Source: Enoplolaimus lenunculus (lineage: Eukaryota > Nematoda > Enoplea > Enoplida > Thoracostomopsidae). Taken from it: DNA of 64,000 nucleotides. The notes under the pieces are model-generated. The model was not told the DNA's origin. It worked only from the letters and a program-made list of their open reading frames with translations, and searched no databases. Location: assembly GCA_030248215.1 (NCBI GenBank), contig JASANG010000868.1, forward strand, positions 1-64,000. The letters are read 5' to 3'. A program made the translations under genes and the position numbers. Shown one piece after another: positions 45,365-58,290 of the stretch (positions are counted from its first letter, which is position 1; every line of letters begins with the position of its first letter).

Positions 45365-45895
45365 TAAGGTCGAAGGTATGGGATTTTGGGATTTTGAGAT
45401 TTCGGGATATGGTCGAAGGTTGGATTTCGGGATTTTGGGACTTCGGGATATAGACGAAGGGGGATTTCGGGATTTGTGGATTGTGGGATATAGTCGACGA
45501 TTTTAGGATTTCGGGGTATGGTCGAAAGTGGGATTTTGGGATTTTGGGATTTCGGGATATGGTCGACGGTTGGATTTTGGGATATGGTCGAAGATGGGAT
45601 TTTGGATTTTGGGATATGGTCGACGGTGGGATTTTGGGATTTCGCGATATGGCCGAAGGTGGGATTTTGGGATTTCGGGACATGGTCGAAGGTGGGATTT
45701 TGGAATTTCGGGATATGGTCGAAGGTGGGATTTTGGAATTTCGGGATATGGTCGAAGGTGGGATTTTCTGATTTCGGAATATGGTCGAAGGTAGGATATT
45801 GGAATTTTGGGATTTCGGGATAAGGTCGATGGTTGGATTTTGGGATTTCAGGATATGGTCGAATGTGGGATTTTAGGATTTAGTCAAAGCCCAAG
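45365..45895 (+). repeat. Minisatellite (GGTCGAAGGTGGGATTTTGG-type)
   Basis: About sixteen units of 27-35 bp contain GATTTTGGGATTTCGGGATA and TGGTCGAAGG. Because some spacings are multiples of three, all plus frames stay open for long stretches; these are not genes. A short related piece lies at 47865-47935. Confidence 0.9.
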
Positions 45896-46006
45896 GCTAA
45901 CCGTAAGCCTAAGCCTTAGCCTAGTCCTAAGCCTAAGATTTAGCCCAAATGTCATTTTAAGATTTAAACCTTTCTCACATGAATATTTTCTATTTCCCCT
46001 GATTTG

Positions 46007-46641
46007 GGGTTCACGTTATGACCAGGGCAGGCGGAACACGGTTTGTCTCATGTTGATTCGACGTCAACGTTAAAATTCGAGCTCTTATATCGGGTCAACA
46101 GACGAAACTCGAATGTCATATGACATTTACTTACAAACCACCGCTCTCAAACGATCAATGTATACAAGCGACGGTATGTCACGTGATACTGTGGGACATT
46201 TATGCGAATATCATATGATATTCCAAAATTTCAACGAATATCATATGATATTCAGCGGGACAGTGTAATCTTTGGGTACTAACAATGAATGAACAGTTGA
46301 ATGGTAGCGGCAGAAATGTGCTTTAAATACCAAATACACGCCTGCAAATCGTTTCCGACTCAAAATCGCTTAAAACCACAGCTTCATAATTCAAAAATTC
46401 AAATTTCAAATTCTAGTATCATGTGATATTCAACAGTACAATTTGGATATGTTACCTCAACTATGCTGACATTTGAAAATATATCATATGATATTCGCAG
46501 ACAATACCTCGAATATCATATGATATTGAAGGACAAAAAGTGACCTACACAATACGATATGGGTCTACAAGCAGACAAAATGTTACCCAATAGTCTAGGG
46601 ACAAATCGTGTCCCAAGCTGCCCCGGTTATAACGTGAACCC
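46007..46641. mobile_element. MITE carrying a cluster of 18-bp palindromes
   Basis: The terminal inverted repeats are GGGTTCACGTTATGACC and GGTTATAACGTGAACCC. Inside, GAATATCATATGATATTC occurs exactly at 46206-46223 and 46236-46253, with near copies at about 46112, 46416, 46479 and 46511. TGA flanks both sides, and the flanking repeat exists without the insertion at 46930-46950, which shows the empty site. Confidence 0.75.
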
Positions 46642-46645
46642 TGCA

Positions 46646-47175
46646 TGAGACCTACTTTTATGTTAGGATTCGAACTCCAGTGACTGGAGTGGGAGGCGTA
46701 TACCATCACCACTCAGCTATAGGAGCTTGACAATCGAGCCCGAGGGGGCTCTCACGTCTTGTAATGATTTAGTACTGTGTATACGTGTTGCAATTGTTAT
46801 ACACGGTGCGATATAGACTATTTAACGTATATATACTGCGCTGAGTTGCCTATAGGCAACTCAATGTGAGAAGGGGTCATAGATAGTAAACTGAAAATTT
46901 TTCGCTTAACCCTTCCTCAGATGAATATTTTCTATTTACCCTGAGACCTACTTTTATGCTAGGAATCGAACTCCAGTGACTGCAGTGGGAGGCGTGTACC
47001 ATCACCACTCAGCTATAGGAGCTTGACCCTCGAGCCCGAGGGGGCTCTCACGTCTTGTGGTGATTTAGTACTATGTATACGTGTTGCAATTGTTATACAC
47101 GGTGCGATATTGACTATTTGACGTATATATACTGCGCTGAGTTGCCTATAGGCAACTCAATGTCAGAAGGGGTTA
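46646..47175 (-). mobile_element. Duplicated tRNA-derived SINE, minus strand
   Basis: Two copies (46646-46879 and 46942-47175) share the whole body, including GCCTATAGGCAACTCAATG and CGAGCCCGAGGGGGCTCTCA. Read on the minus strand, the head has an A box TAGCTGAGTGGTGATGG and a B box GAGTTCGAATCC, with GTCAAGCTCCTA before it. The copies are nearly identical. The link between them (46880-46941) repeats the flank at 45971-46005. Confidence 0.75.
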
Positions 47176-47199
47176 ATTAACGTGAACCCCGCATGAGCT

Positions 47200-47780
47200 G
47201 CAAAGATTTACCAAGAGTTATTCAAGATCTAATCTTTGTTTGTTTCAAACTTATTCATAAAGCCTCGGCTGAAGCCTAAGCCAATGCTATCTGTGGTCTA
47301 ATCTACGCTTAAACAAAGCCTGCTCCTAAAGCCTAAGCGTAAACTTAAGCGAAAGCCTAAGCCTAAGCCTAAGCGTATGGATGAGCCTGGATGAGCCTAT
47401 TCCTAATCCTAAGCCTAAGATGGTCCATGTCTAGAACAGGGCCGGAACAGTAGCATAAGCATATTCGTAAGCCTAAGCCTAAGCGTATGGATGAGCCTAT
47501 TCCTAAGCCTATGCCTAAAGCTCAAAAAATAGTCTAAAGCTTGGGACCCTGAGACTTAGCCCGTAATGGTCATTTATGATTTAATCTACGTTTAAAGTTA
47601 AACCAGTTCCTAAAGCCTCAGCGTCCTAAAACTATGCCTAAACCTGAGCCATAGACTGCGTCAAAGCCTACGCCTAAGGCTAAGGCACCTTTAAAATGTA
47701 TATCTAAGCTTTACACCAGATGTTGCGGATAAACATCTAAAAACCTAAGCGTATTAAGACGGAGCGTTGTATATTCCTAA
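47200..47780. repeat. Degenerate (GCCTAA)n array
   Basis: Interrupted GCCTAA/CCTAAG units run for about 500 bp, with phrases such as GCGTATGGATGAGCCTATTC repeated. Related short patches occur at 16880, 32870-32940, 45890-45950, 48540-48680, 50770-50815, 51750-51780, 52300-52430, 57790-57900 and 63085-63160. Confidence 0.8.
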
Positions 47781-47939
47781 ATCTTGAGCCAAAGGATTGC
47801 ATAATCCTAAATCTAAGCCTAAGGAATTGGTCTCGATGAATTTTATTGAAATCGCAAAATCCCACAACAAACCGGAAAATCCCACAACAAACAAAAGCAT
47901 TATTTCTAGTTTGGACGGTGGGATTTTGGGACGGCACTC

Positions 47940-49800
47940 AACTATACATGGGCCGTAAAAATGGTTAATTAGTTAATTTTAGCCAACATCTGCAAAATGT
48001 TGTTGTTTGGTTTTAGGCGAATTTATATATTAGCCATACTTGATACAGGTTGGCGAAACGTTTTTGTTGTACTGTGTCCTGCGCCCTGCGCATGCGGAAA
48101 ATTCGTGTACTCGCTCAATCCACTGACACATTCAGTTTTATTTTAACTTAATACAATGAATGAAGCGACATATAATTTAAGTACATATCGGGGCTGAGCC
48201 ATAGTTCTTCACAAATCTTGGGGGACAACACAGTCACAAAAAAAGTTCACCAAAACTCAACCCTGATAAAAATACACAACGGAACTGATATACAAAATGC
48301 TCTGTATCTGTACAAAACACAATCATATAAACACAAAATTAAGTCTCAACACAATTCAAACCAATGCAGTAAACGCGTGAGCATTCGTCTACGTCTAGCG
48401 CTGAAAAGTCCACAACTTCGTTCGGCTTGAGGTTCAAGCTTGACGCATCGCACTAGCGTGCGTTACATTTCGGAACAGCGCAATATGATCATTCGAAATT
48501 GAGGAAGGCACATAAGCGTAGGTGTCTGACTACTACGCATAACGCCAAGCTTAATCCTAAGCCTATAAACTTCCAGTCTCAAATACACAAGGCCCCTGTC
48601 TCTTAATCGTTAGGCGTATATTTTGGCCTAGGCCAACATGCGCCTCATGCTAAGACTGAGAGGCTTAGGAATAAACCTCCCAGCATCGAGTTCCACCGGT
48701 CTCCTATATCCCAATGGGCAGAGATGCGCAGTGAAAAGTAAATACGGTTCGTAAAGGTACCTATCTTTTAATCAAGGATTTCAAAAAACGAAGCTCATGT
48801 TTAATGAATCAATATGCATTCTTTCAAAAACAAACGTCAGCTGCATGCGTAGCTAAACAGTAAAACCACCGAATAAAACTTTAAATTTATCAAACTCATG
48901 CCAACAAACTACCGAAACCACAACGAAATGCGCGAACCTACGTACTGGCAGCCACAATCATTAATTTTGCAGTTTTAAGCACCTATCTAAAATTTCAAAC
49001 GTGTTATGCAGTACATAATTGAACTTTATTCAAATTCATGTTCACTAAACTATATTCCATAACATGATTTTTATAGTTTAATGACGCGATTTTAGTTGTA
49101 TATATTCATAATTGCAGCTCGCCAAATTGTACTGGTCTGACATTACTAAATACAGTGGCTGGCCGATGCATGATTTTCTGGTGACAGGCGATACATTTTG
49201 TGGTTCCAAATTAAAACGCGTTTCCAAGTCTTTTTTCAATGTTTTAAAAGAACATCTACGAAACATTTACTTACTGCGGATGCGGCGGTGCACATGTACT
49301 GACTGCTACTCTGATCACGCAAAATAAACCAAGCACAGAAAAACATAAATACACAAATAATATCCTTATAATTCACCTCGGTTATAAAAATGACGTTGGC
49401 AAACATTACAAACAAAACACTATAGTTTTAATACCCATAATTACAGCAAAACTAAAGCATTCACAGTTAAAAGTCGACAAAACGTCAGAAAATACATTTA
49501 TGAGCGCATTTATGTGTGCTTTTGGACATGTCGGTTAAAGAAGAAAATGCTGACAGCAGGCACAGTTACATATATTTCCCATAAATATGAGCGGCTCAAA
49601 CTAGATCCATTCTCCTTAAAGGTGGATTTATACAATTACATTTGAATAATGAATTTCTCATTTTTCGTTGTAAAAAGTCGCAAATTTATTACGCGGTAAA
49701 TGCCAGTTAGAAATCCAAAAAAAGTTTTTCAAATGATAGTGTTTTTCAAATTTTCTAAATCAACAATATGATGATAGTTACGTCACCAACAACAGAACTG
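47940..49800. other. Spacer, no gene recognised
   Basis: AT-rich sequence with scattered GCCTAA pieces. Open frames of 60-70 codons on both strands near 49080-49330 show no family features. Confidence 0.55.
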
Positions 49801-49805
49801 TAAAC

Positions 49806-49964
49806 CAGGGTGCAACCGGAATTCCGATTCCGAAGACACACTAAATCAATTTTATACTTGTTAATACCAAACATCAGTGTAGCTACAAAATTTGTCGCTC
49901 CGATTCCGATTCCGGTATGAATTTGCGAGTATTCCAGTATAATCCAGTTCCGCTTTGCACCCTG
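49806..49964. mobile_element. hAT-like MITE (CAGGGTGCAA family), short copy
   Basis: The ends CAGGGTGCAACCGGAATTCC and TTCCGCTTTGCACCCTG are inverted. The flanking 8 bp (CTGTAAAC and CTACAAAC) agree at six positions, which fits an old target duplication. The body shares TTAATACCAAA and CCGATTCCGATTCCGGTATG with the longer copy at 60198. Confidence 0.75.
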
Positions 49965-50232
49965 CTACAAACATAATACCGTGAGTCTTTCAACCACAAT
50001 ACTTTGCCACCACAATTTAACCACCAGCTAGTATCTTGCGCAGCATTAGCATAACAGAATACTACAGTATTGTTTGGATCTATAAGTCGTCACTTGGCAA
50101 CTTATAGTCCGACCGCTGCCAACGCCAAATAAACCTAATCCACATGGTGGGCCACGAATTGTCCAGTCTATGAGATGTCGGACTATAAAATGTCATCGGA
50201 CGCGTTGTACGGGCGACGAAATCTCGTGATGC

Positions 50233-50238
50233 TTTATT
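50233..50238 (-). terminator. Candidate polyadenylation signal for PHACTR
   Basis: AATAAA on the minus strand, about 470 bp after the PHACTR stop. No closer canonical signal was seen. Confidence 0.35.
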
Positions 50239-50703
50239 ACTGCAATTATTGTTGGTGAAATTCCCTCGCCGATTTCTTTTTCTCAAATACAGGTAATACT
50301 GAGCAAAAACGAACGATTACTTCACATCCGATGGCTTCAACCACTTCAAAACACACCGCTTCACCCGGGAACATAATAATCTCTCCAATGGAATATCCAA
50401 TACAACACTCATAGTTGTTGTTTACCTCGTCACAATAGTTGCACAAGCATGACAAGTGGAAATACACACTTTAAAACCAACAAGCTACTGTTATAGAAGC
50501 TGGAAGAGAAGCAATACAGTTTTGCAAAACTGACAGGATTAAATATTGAGTATAAGCATCCATATAGTGGAAGTCCGTGTTATAAAGAGGACGGTATAAG
50601 CGGAATGTTGATGCCTGCATCGAATTATTGGAACATGACGTAGCGATAAAAAATTGAGAAATACACTGATATAGACATATTTTAAAATGTAATTGTACCC
50701 GAA

Positions 50704-53700
50704 TTACGGTCGATGAAACCTGAAACAATAAAAAATGACTGTTTGAAACACTTTCGCAGATATAAAATTAAGGCTTAGGCATAGGTAAGCCGTTTCGTAA
50801 ACCTAAAAGTAAGAGTGTAGGGCAGTGTGTACATGAGGCCACCACAATAAGTAATTAATATTTCTGACACAAAATTGGCCACAACAACATGAAATTTAAT
50901 ATTTTATAATTTTCAATAGCGCAAACATAGGTTATACATGAGGGCAATTTGAAACCACAAAACCAACAACCAATACTGCACATTAGCTTCAAATACAGTT
51001 TTGTGCTGTTGAAAATCAATAACAACAATTTGTTATATCAAATTAGAAACTGATTCCTCACAGATATCTACTAATAAAAATAACATTATAATGCATACTA
51101 TCGCACATTTCGAACTAAATTAGGCAGTTATCTAAAACTAAAACCTTCCGTAAAACCTCCAATAAGTTCTAGGAACCGCGCTGTCACCTTGTATAGTGTT
51201 TGCTTTCTTCGTGCACTTCCATTTCGTTCGATTTGAATTCATTCAACTCTTTACGAATAGCAGCTTTATCTTTCGGCGTGAGGCGCGTCCACGGTTTATC
51301 AGCTTTGCGGTCGTACACCTCGGCTTGAGTGACTTCAACGTAATCGTTGAATTGAATGATGCTTCGATCTTTGAGTTCGGCTATTGTAGGCCGAAAACTC
51401 AACTTAAATAGATAACAAACGGTTTCAAAAACTCTCAACAATAAAGCGAATCTTATCATGCAATCCGCATTACAAAGCAAAGCAAAATTGTATACAGACT
51501 TCGCGTTTTCCCAAAACTCAACAACAACATCTACTATGTAATACACAGAATTACGCGCAGCCGTGATTGTAATCAAAACCCAACATTAATCGCAATTGCT
51601 TGTTATCTGAAAAATAATTATTCAAAACGAAATTTGAACTGCAAGCAGGCACACAAACCGCGACCACAATCGCGACTGTGTTTGTATAAAGATCCACAAG
51701 CAACCGCAGATGTATCTACGACAACTCGTCGTCCGACATTTGTCTAAGCCCCAAGGCATAATGCTAAGCCTAAAACCTAATGGTGCGTGACTAATGGTGG
51801 GTTAAAAATTGTCGGGTCCATGAGATGTGAGGGTACAACATATAGGTTGACGAGCTGTTCGCTCGACGAATCGCTGTGATACCACTAAAAGCAGGGTGGC
51901 CGATGAGTAGCACGCGAATAAACTGCCATTGGTTCTCGTAGGTTTTTTAAATTCAAAGCTTTCCAAGGCTGGAGTCACGCAGTAAACGTTTCTTTACAAC
52001 CAACCTTTCTCAGCAACATTATCTGACGCTGTTGCATTGTTGGAGTTTCGTCTTCGGTTTCATCGCGCCGAATGATATTGCGGTCTTGTAGTTCACGAAG
52101 GCTTGGCCTTTGCGATAGTTTCCTGCAAGCAACAAACCCTTATGACTAACATCTTAAGCAGGCACTCGAGCTACAACTTAACTAAAATATTGCCCAACTA
52201 AACGAAAATATTTCTTATCAAATCGAACACAACTGCATTCCACCTGCCATTTGAAACAGAGGGTTTTGTATATGAGAACTCAAGCCCACATTTTTGCCTT
52301 TAGGCTTATGAGTAGAAAAGGGTTTTATTAATGCTTAGAGAAAGACGCACGCTCATTCAACAACTTTAAACAGCCAAGTATGCGCAAGCCTAGCCCTTTG
52401 ATTAAACTTTTTCCTAAGCTTACGCCTAAGCTTTGGCCCGTCAACGGAAAATTTACAAGAGTTGAAACAAACTGTTCTACCACCAAAGCAGAAATGCGGA
52501 CATACCTTTCCAAACTCACACAGACGGACGACCTGTCTGTCTGTGGCCCGTCATCGCCGTCCTGTCTAGACTCGCCATTAGTATCGTTTGAATTTTCATC
52601 GCCGCCACCGCTTCCACTGCGCCCATCTAGCCGTAACGCCAAAGTATCTTTGCGATTGATTTTCGCAGCAAGCCCACCTACAAAAACGACCATTTGTCAA
52701 AATAAATAAACGAACCTTCATGCGATCGTTTTCAATACAGTTATTACTCTGAGCATTCTTCCGACTATATAACCGTCTGTCGTCACTCTGCGACAGATCT
52801 AGTGTTTTCAAACAGCATAATTTTACATACATGCTAACTGCCACCTTTGACAACGGCTTTGCACGGTGATAAACATTACAACCAGTAACGATATGACCAA
52901 GGGCTAAGCCAGAGGGTAGGGGTAGGCGAGGGCTGTTCAAACAAACCCAACTAGCCTGCTATTTTAAACAAATTAAAAGCCTTATATCTTAACGAATCCC
53001 AAAACCTACAATCTGGAACCCACACAGCTAGATCATTTCAGACAAAATCCCAAACCAATCTTAACACCCCTTCAACTAAAACGTTTCAAACAAAAATCCT
53101 ACCTAAAGAGCTCTTACCAGATAACACAGGAACGTCATCCTCGTCGTCAGAATCATCACGATACAGTATTGGGCCGTCTTCGTCGCTGCTGTCGTTATTG
53201 CTAAATCAATCAGTAAAATGTAAATAAAATGCACCTTTCGATTTGCTTGCTTAACAGAATAGAGCACACACCCCAACCAAAAATCCATATGCGCTACTGC
53301 CCATAATTCAGCGAACAGTGAGACATTTACAACATCGAAAGCCAATTTCACATACACAGCTAATACTAAAATCACAAAAATGATCCGTTCAAAATAACTT
53401 TGCCGCGGTGCCACTGAAAATGTGATAAACCAGGTTTACAGCGAAGTAATTTTCCAAACGGCATCGTGATAGCACTGCTCTATCCAGATTTCTGTTACAG
53501 CGCACGGCTACCAAGTGTCGCCGAATTTATCGAAAGACGCGTGACAAACGGGGCTGTCACATACTGCGTTAATTTTAGCCACACCTATCACATAAACAAC
53601 CACATTACATACGCACTCACACAAATTAATACGCCACAATAACATACACAAAAATTTTACGCTATGACGCCTAGACCTAAGAACAAGATTCAATCGAAAC

Positions 53701-56700
53701 CTGAGGGCTATCGCGTGTTTCGAAAAATTTGGTGACACCCGATAGCGATGGTCTATCCTTTTTGGCTTCGGTGTGCTGGCACTTAACTTTTCGGCTTCAG
53801 TGTGACCGACACTGAAATCAAAAAGCTTCGGTGTGCTGGACACTGAAACCAAAAAGATTCAGCGTGCTGGACACTACAGCCAAAAAGCTTCAATATATTG
53901 GACACTGAAGAAAAAAACTTCAGTAACCTTGACACTGAAGATTTTTGGCTTCAGTGTGCTAGCTACTGAAGCTTTTTTGGCTTCGGTAACCTGGCTACTA
54001 AAGCTTTTTGGGTTTAGTATACAGCATACTGAAGCCAAAAAGCTTCAGTATACTGGACACTGAAACCAAAAAGCTTCACTAACCTGGCTACTAAAGCAAA
54101 AATCCCCTAATGTCCATCACACTACCCCCTGAAAAGTTACCTGGTGTACGCATGTTATTGTGCAAGTACGCCTGGTTTACCACATTTTTTCGCAGTATAT
54201 GTGGCAAAGTTATTGTGAATGGCGCATGATAGCGAATTATCGAGGTTTTACTTTTTGCCGAAATTGTGGTACTCACTCTGCATTCCATATAAATAACGCC
54301 TTATTTACAACATCAATATCAACTCACTCATCGTCTGTTGGTATAGGTCTTGTCGGTTGTTGCAAATGCCATCGATTTACAGCGATCGTCTGAGATTCGC
54401 TTGCGACCGCACCTGCCGTACGAAGCGCAGGTTTTGCTGGCTGTGCTTTCAGGTTGGGTTCTTTTGACGGAATTTCTTCGATGATACTTTCGACCACTAG
54501 AATGGTTAGATAAATATAAAGCGAAAAATTCCTTCGCTCCTTATAAACCAGGATCATGTCACATTTTTAATAAAATTGAGTTACGTTAAAATTGGAAATC
54601 TTCAGGTTACCGAAAAAGACATTATTTTGAAACTGCCAAAAAAGCAGTTATGTGTGTTCGCCTTAATAAGAAACGCAGGATTGAAGCAAACCGTTACACT
54701 GAATTCTCGAATTTTTCAACTGTATAGGTATGAGGTGCAAACATTACACATAAAACCCGACAGTAAACCAACACATAATTTCTAAATTTATATATCTGCT
54801 AGCTGCAAACACTGTCTTCAGTCAAAAGGCATCTGTTTAAAACTATTTGAAACTGATTAAGTTCCTCACCCATCTCCAGCTGAGACCCCAGCCTTTTGAC
54901 CATGCTAAACATCAAAACTATGTATTCTTCTGCAAAGCCAGTTTTTTTACCTTTTTCGGTTTTAAGTTTAAGTCAACTAAGGAAGGGAATGAAACGTTGG
55001 GTCCTTATACTGAATAGTCCCTGAAAACGTCAACGGTTTCAATGTTGTGGACCTGGGAGACACTTTAGCTCCGTATGACATTTCATAGTTTTTTATATCT
55101 GATTTTGCGATGCCGTCCGTCACCGTGCGATATGGCGCGCGAATTACTTGCGTACGATACCACACGGTGACATAAGGCGACGGTCGATGCACACGTCAAA
55201 ATCAAAAGCACAACTGTAAACGTTGTCCTATATATACTTGTATTCGTGCATGTCTTACTGTATGATCCATCACTATCCTCGTCATCATTATATCCGTCCT
55301 CAGGCCTCAGTGGCTGTGGCCTTGGCCTTCCAGCCGAACCACTAGCCATCATCGGTCCATGCCTGCCAGTCCGAAGCGACACTGTCGCACTAGTTGCGGT
55401 TGTCGTTGTCACCTGGGGGAAACCAGTACCTTGCAGAACTCCAGCGGGGGAGCCGCTAGCAAAATTAGCGGGTAATCCGGTTGCAATTGTTGTTGAGCTA
55501 TGATACCCGCCAGCTACAACAGCCTGATTTGGAATAGATGTTGCCGCAGCCACTACACCGCCACAGCTTTGTGATGACGACAAATGCTGGTTTGATGGAA
55601 GTGGAGACGGGTTGTAGTCGAAACCTGAGTCTTCGACAAACGGCAATTCTGAGCAATCTGCAAAAAATAATCAACACGGCTGCAGAATAAAGAGAATTAA
55701 CAAAAATCACCCTCTCATTTTCCTGCGGTGGTGCCCCAATTCCCCAGGTTCAACCTGGCGGTAGTTTTATACGTTTTATAATATTGTTGTGCTACCTTTT
55801 ACTATATATGCACTTCTGGAATCATTGAAACATATTCACGTTTTTCAGCTCGTTACAAACATTTTAAGGTACACATCACAAAATTGAGGTTGTATGAAAC
55901 CCCCCACTCTGAAAAAAGTGGAGGGTATCAACTTGATGGCTGACAGAAAGTGAGGGGGCTTGCCTGTGCGTTGGCCCCATTCATCACCAGAAAGCCCAGA
56001 AAAATGCGCTATTCGCTGCAACCTTTCCCAGGTTGCGGTCAGGATAGACATATTTGGCATGGGCGTACCCAGAATTTAAGAAAGGGGGGCTACGTTATTT
56101 AAAAATTTCGATGGGGTTCTTGTAATTCAAACTGATGCATTTTCTGAAAACTCCTGAAGAAAAGTTCCAAGGTGGAGGTCCACACCTGAACTTCCTCCCC
56201 GGAATGTGTGTAGCACCTATCACTAGTTGGTGTAGGTCTTGTAACTATCGAAGCAGTGAATACTGAGGCTCAAAGTTCAGTACGTACATTTTTCGCATAT
56301 GATTAGAACAACTGCAATCAGCGTTGCAAGCATTGAAACTTAGCAAAAACAGCATATCATTAAAATTACGTACCAAACGATTGGCTGTCCAAAACCGTTG
56401 TAGGAATCCCGCCATTGACCATAGGCACTGGCCCCTGCGTCCCGATGGTGGTATCACTGGCTACCGTCGGTTTCGTACCAGGCGATGGCATCATCGCTGA
56501 ACCATGTCGGCCTGAAGGACTCGGACGGCGTCCGCTGCCCGGCCCTGCGGTCCCGCCGGCTAAATTTCGTATCACAACATTTTTGACTTCTGACAAACTT
56601 TGCAGCGATCGCGCTACAATTGTCGTCGTTGTTGCTAAGCTCGTCGTTGCACTACTAACCAATCCTGTTGTTGTAGATGCTGTTGCTATAGTAGCAGCAA

Positions 56701-58256
56701 CAACAATGCCTCTATCAACTGCTGTGGGTTTTTCCACACCCTGTCTACCAGCTTGTACTGTCTCTTCGAGCATAGGCTGCTCACCGTGACCAGTGGCTGC
56801 TAAACTCGTGGAAGACCCACAGCCTTTTACACCGGGGGTATCATTCAAATTTCCATCCGCTTTACAAGTCCGAGACTGGATAGTCATTGGTGATGAGGAA
56901 TCATATAGTTGAAGCGGCTGTTCGTTTAGTAAAGGAGACGCCGCTACATAAGTGTTCAAACTACTTGTTGCCACTGACGTATGAGGAAGTAAATTATTAA
57001 TACTACTATTACTTTTAGCATTGCTATTTAATGAGGATACATCAGATGGTATAGGTTGACTTTGTTGTTGTTTTTGTTGTTGTTGTTGCTGTTGTTGTGG
57101 TTGTTTTTGTTTTTGGTGGGGCGGTTGCTTCCGCAAAAACGTATGCTGCGCACCAGGACTAGCTTTCGAAAACAGCGACAAGCCACCGGTTCCACTTTTC
57201 AACCTAGAACCGCCACTATTTGACAAAGTTGCCTTCGTCGTTCCAGAAGAGCTTGCAGCCGGTAATGGAGACTGCTGTTGCTCAGACCTGTCAACTCCAA
57301 TTGCACCATCACTATTACTATTGAAATTTGAATTTTGAGTTTGGCTAGGGACTTGGTGAAGCAACGACGGAATCGGACTGCCAGGTGGTGGTAGCTGCCG
57401 AACAGCAAACTGAGGGTCTGTCGGTGTTGCTTTGTTGTTGCTGTTGTTGTTGCTTACGGCTGTATTACGCATATGAAACAACGCGGACGAAGAAGGATCG
57501 ATTAACGGAATTGTATCTTCATCAGCGGCTGAATTGAAATTGTTGCACCCGAGTAGAATTGTATCACCGCTTGCAAGCGACATTAGTTGTTGCTGGTATT
57601 GCTCATCATGCTCTTGCACAAGAGACCCACCATGAGGGAGTGGACACGGCTGCAGCCGTTGCTGTTGCTGGCAGCGATCTGTTGTAATAATAGTGTGTTC
57701 GTTGAGCAGATATTGATCTATAACCACACAAAATATAATTGACTTTCATACATTTCCAGCAAACTAAATTTAAGGTGAAGGCTACGACATATACCTACGC
57801 TTGGAGTTTAGGCTTGTGCTCATGCATAAGGTTTATACTTAAGCTTACGGCGTATGTTTTGCTCAGGCCGCATAAGTATGTCTTGTTTTAAGCCTATGCT
57901 TAAAATGGTGGGCATGTGCACAAAGTCTGACATTTATCTGAAAAAAATTATTATGTAACTTCCACAATATCACGCATAGGTCATATTATTGGCTTTAAAT
58001 CTTTAAAATATTTTTGGCTTCAGTGAATTGGCTACTGATGTTTTTTGTTCACTGTCAATCATCGACATTGTCTGATGTCACCTAACTTTAAAAATAAGCT
58101 ACAAATATACAATTCAATTTAAACAATTAACAACAAATACATTAAATTAATCCGAGTAATAAAAAAACAAACGAAATGACTGGCTATATATAAACAACAA
58201 AACTACATATTCGCTTGATGTACTATTTACCAGAGGGCAACACGTCGAATGTTTGG

Positions 58257-58290
<34 letters not shown>

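Noticed and set aside
45481-45823. Overlapping plus-strand frames with WDFGI-type repeats as a possible repeat protein gene
   Set aside because: They are translations of the minisatellite in several frames at once, with no splice sites or flanking coding sequence.
47200-47780. CRISPR-like array
   Set aside because: The repeated words are short, degenerate and irregularly spaced telomere-like units in an animal genome.
50246-50728. Two minus-strand frames of 73 and 85 codons
   Set aside because: They lie in the 3' untranslated part of PHACTR, after the FHRP-stop exon, and show no family.
56415-56789. 124-codon plus-strand frame
   Set aside because: It is the antisense shadow of the large PHACTR exon, whose frame has splice sites and phase support.
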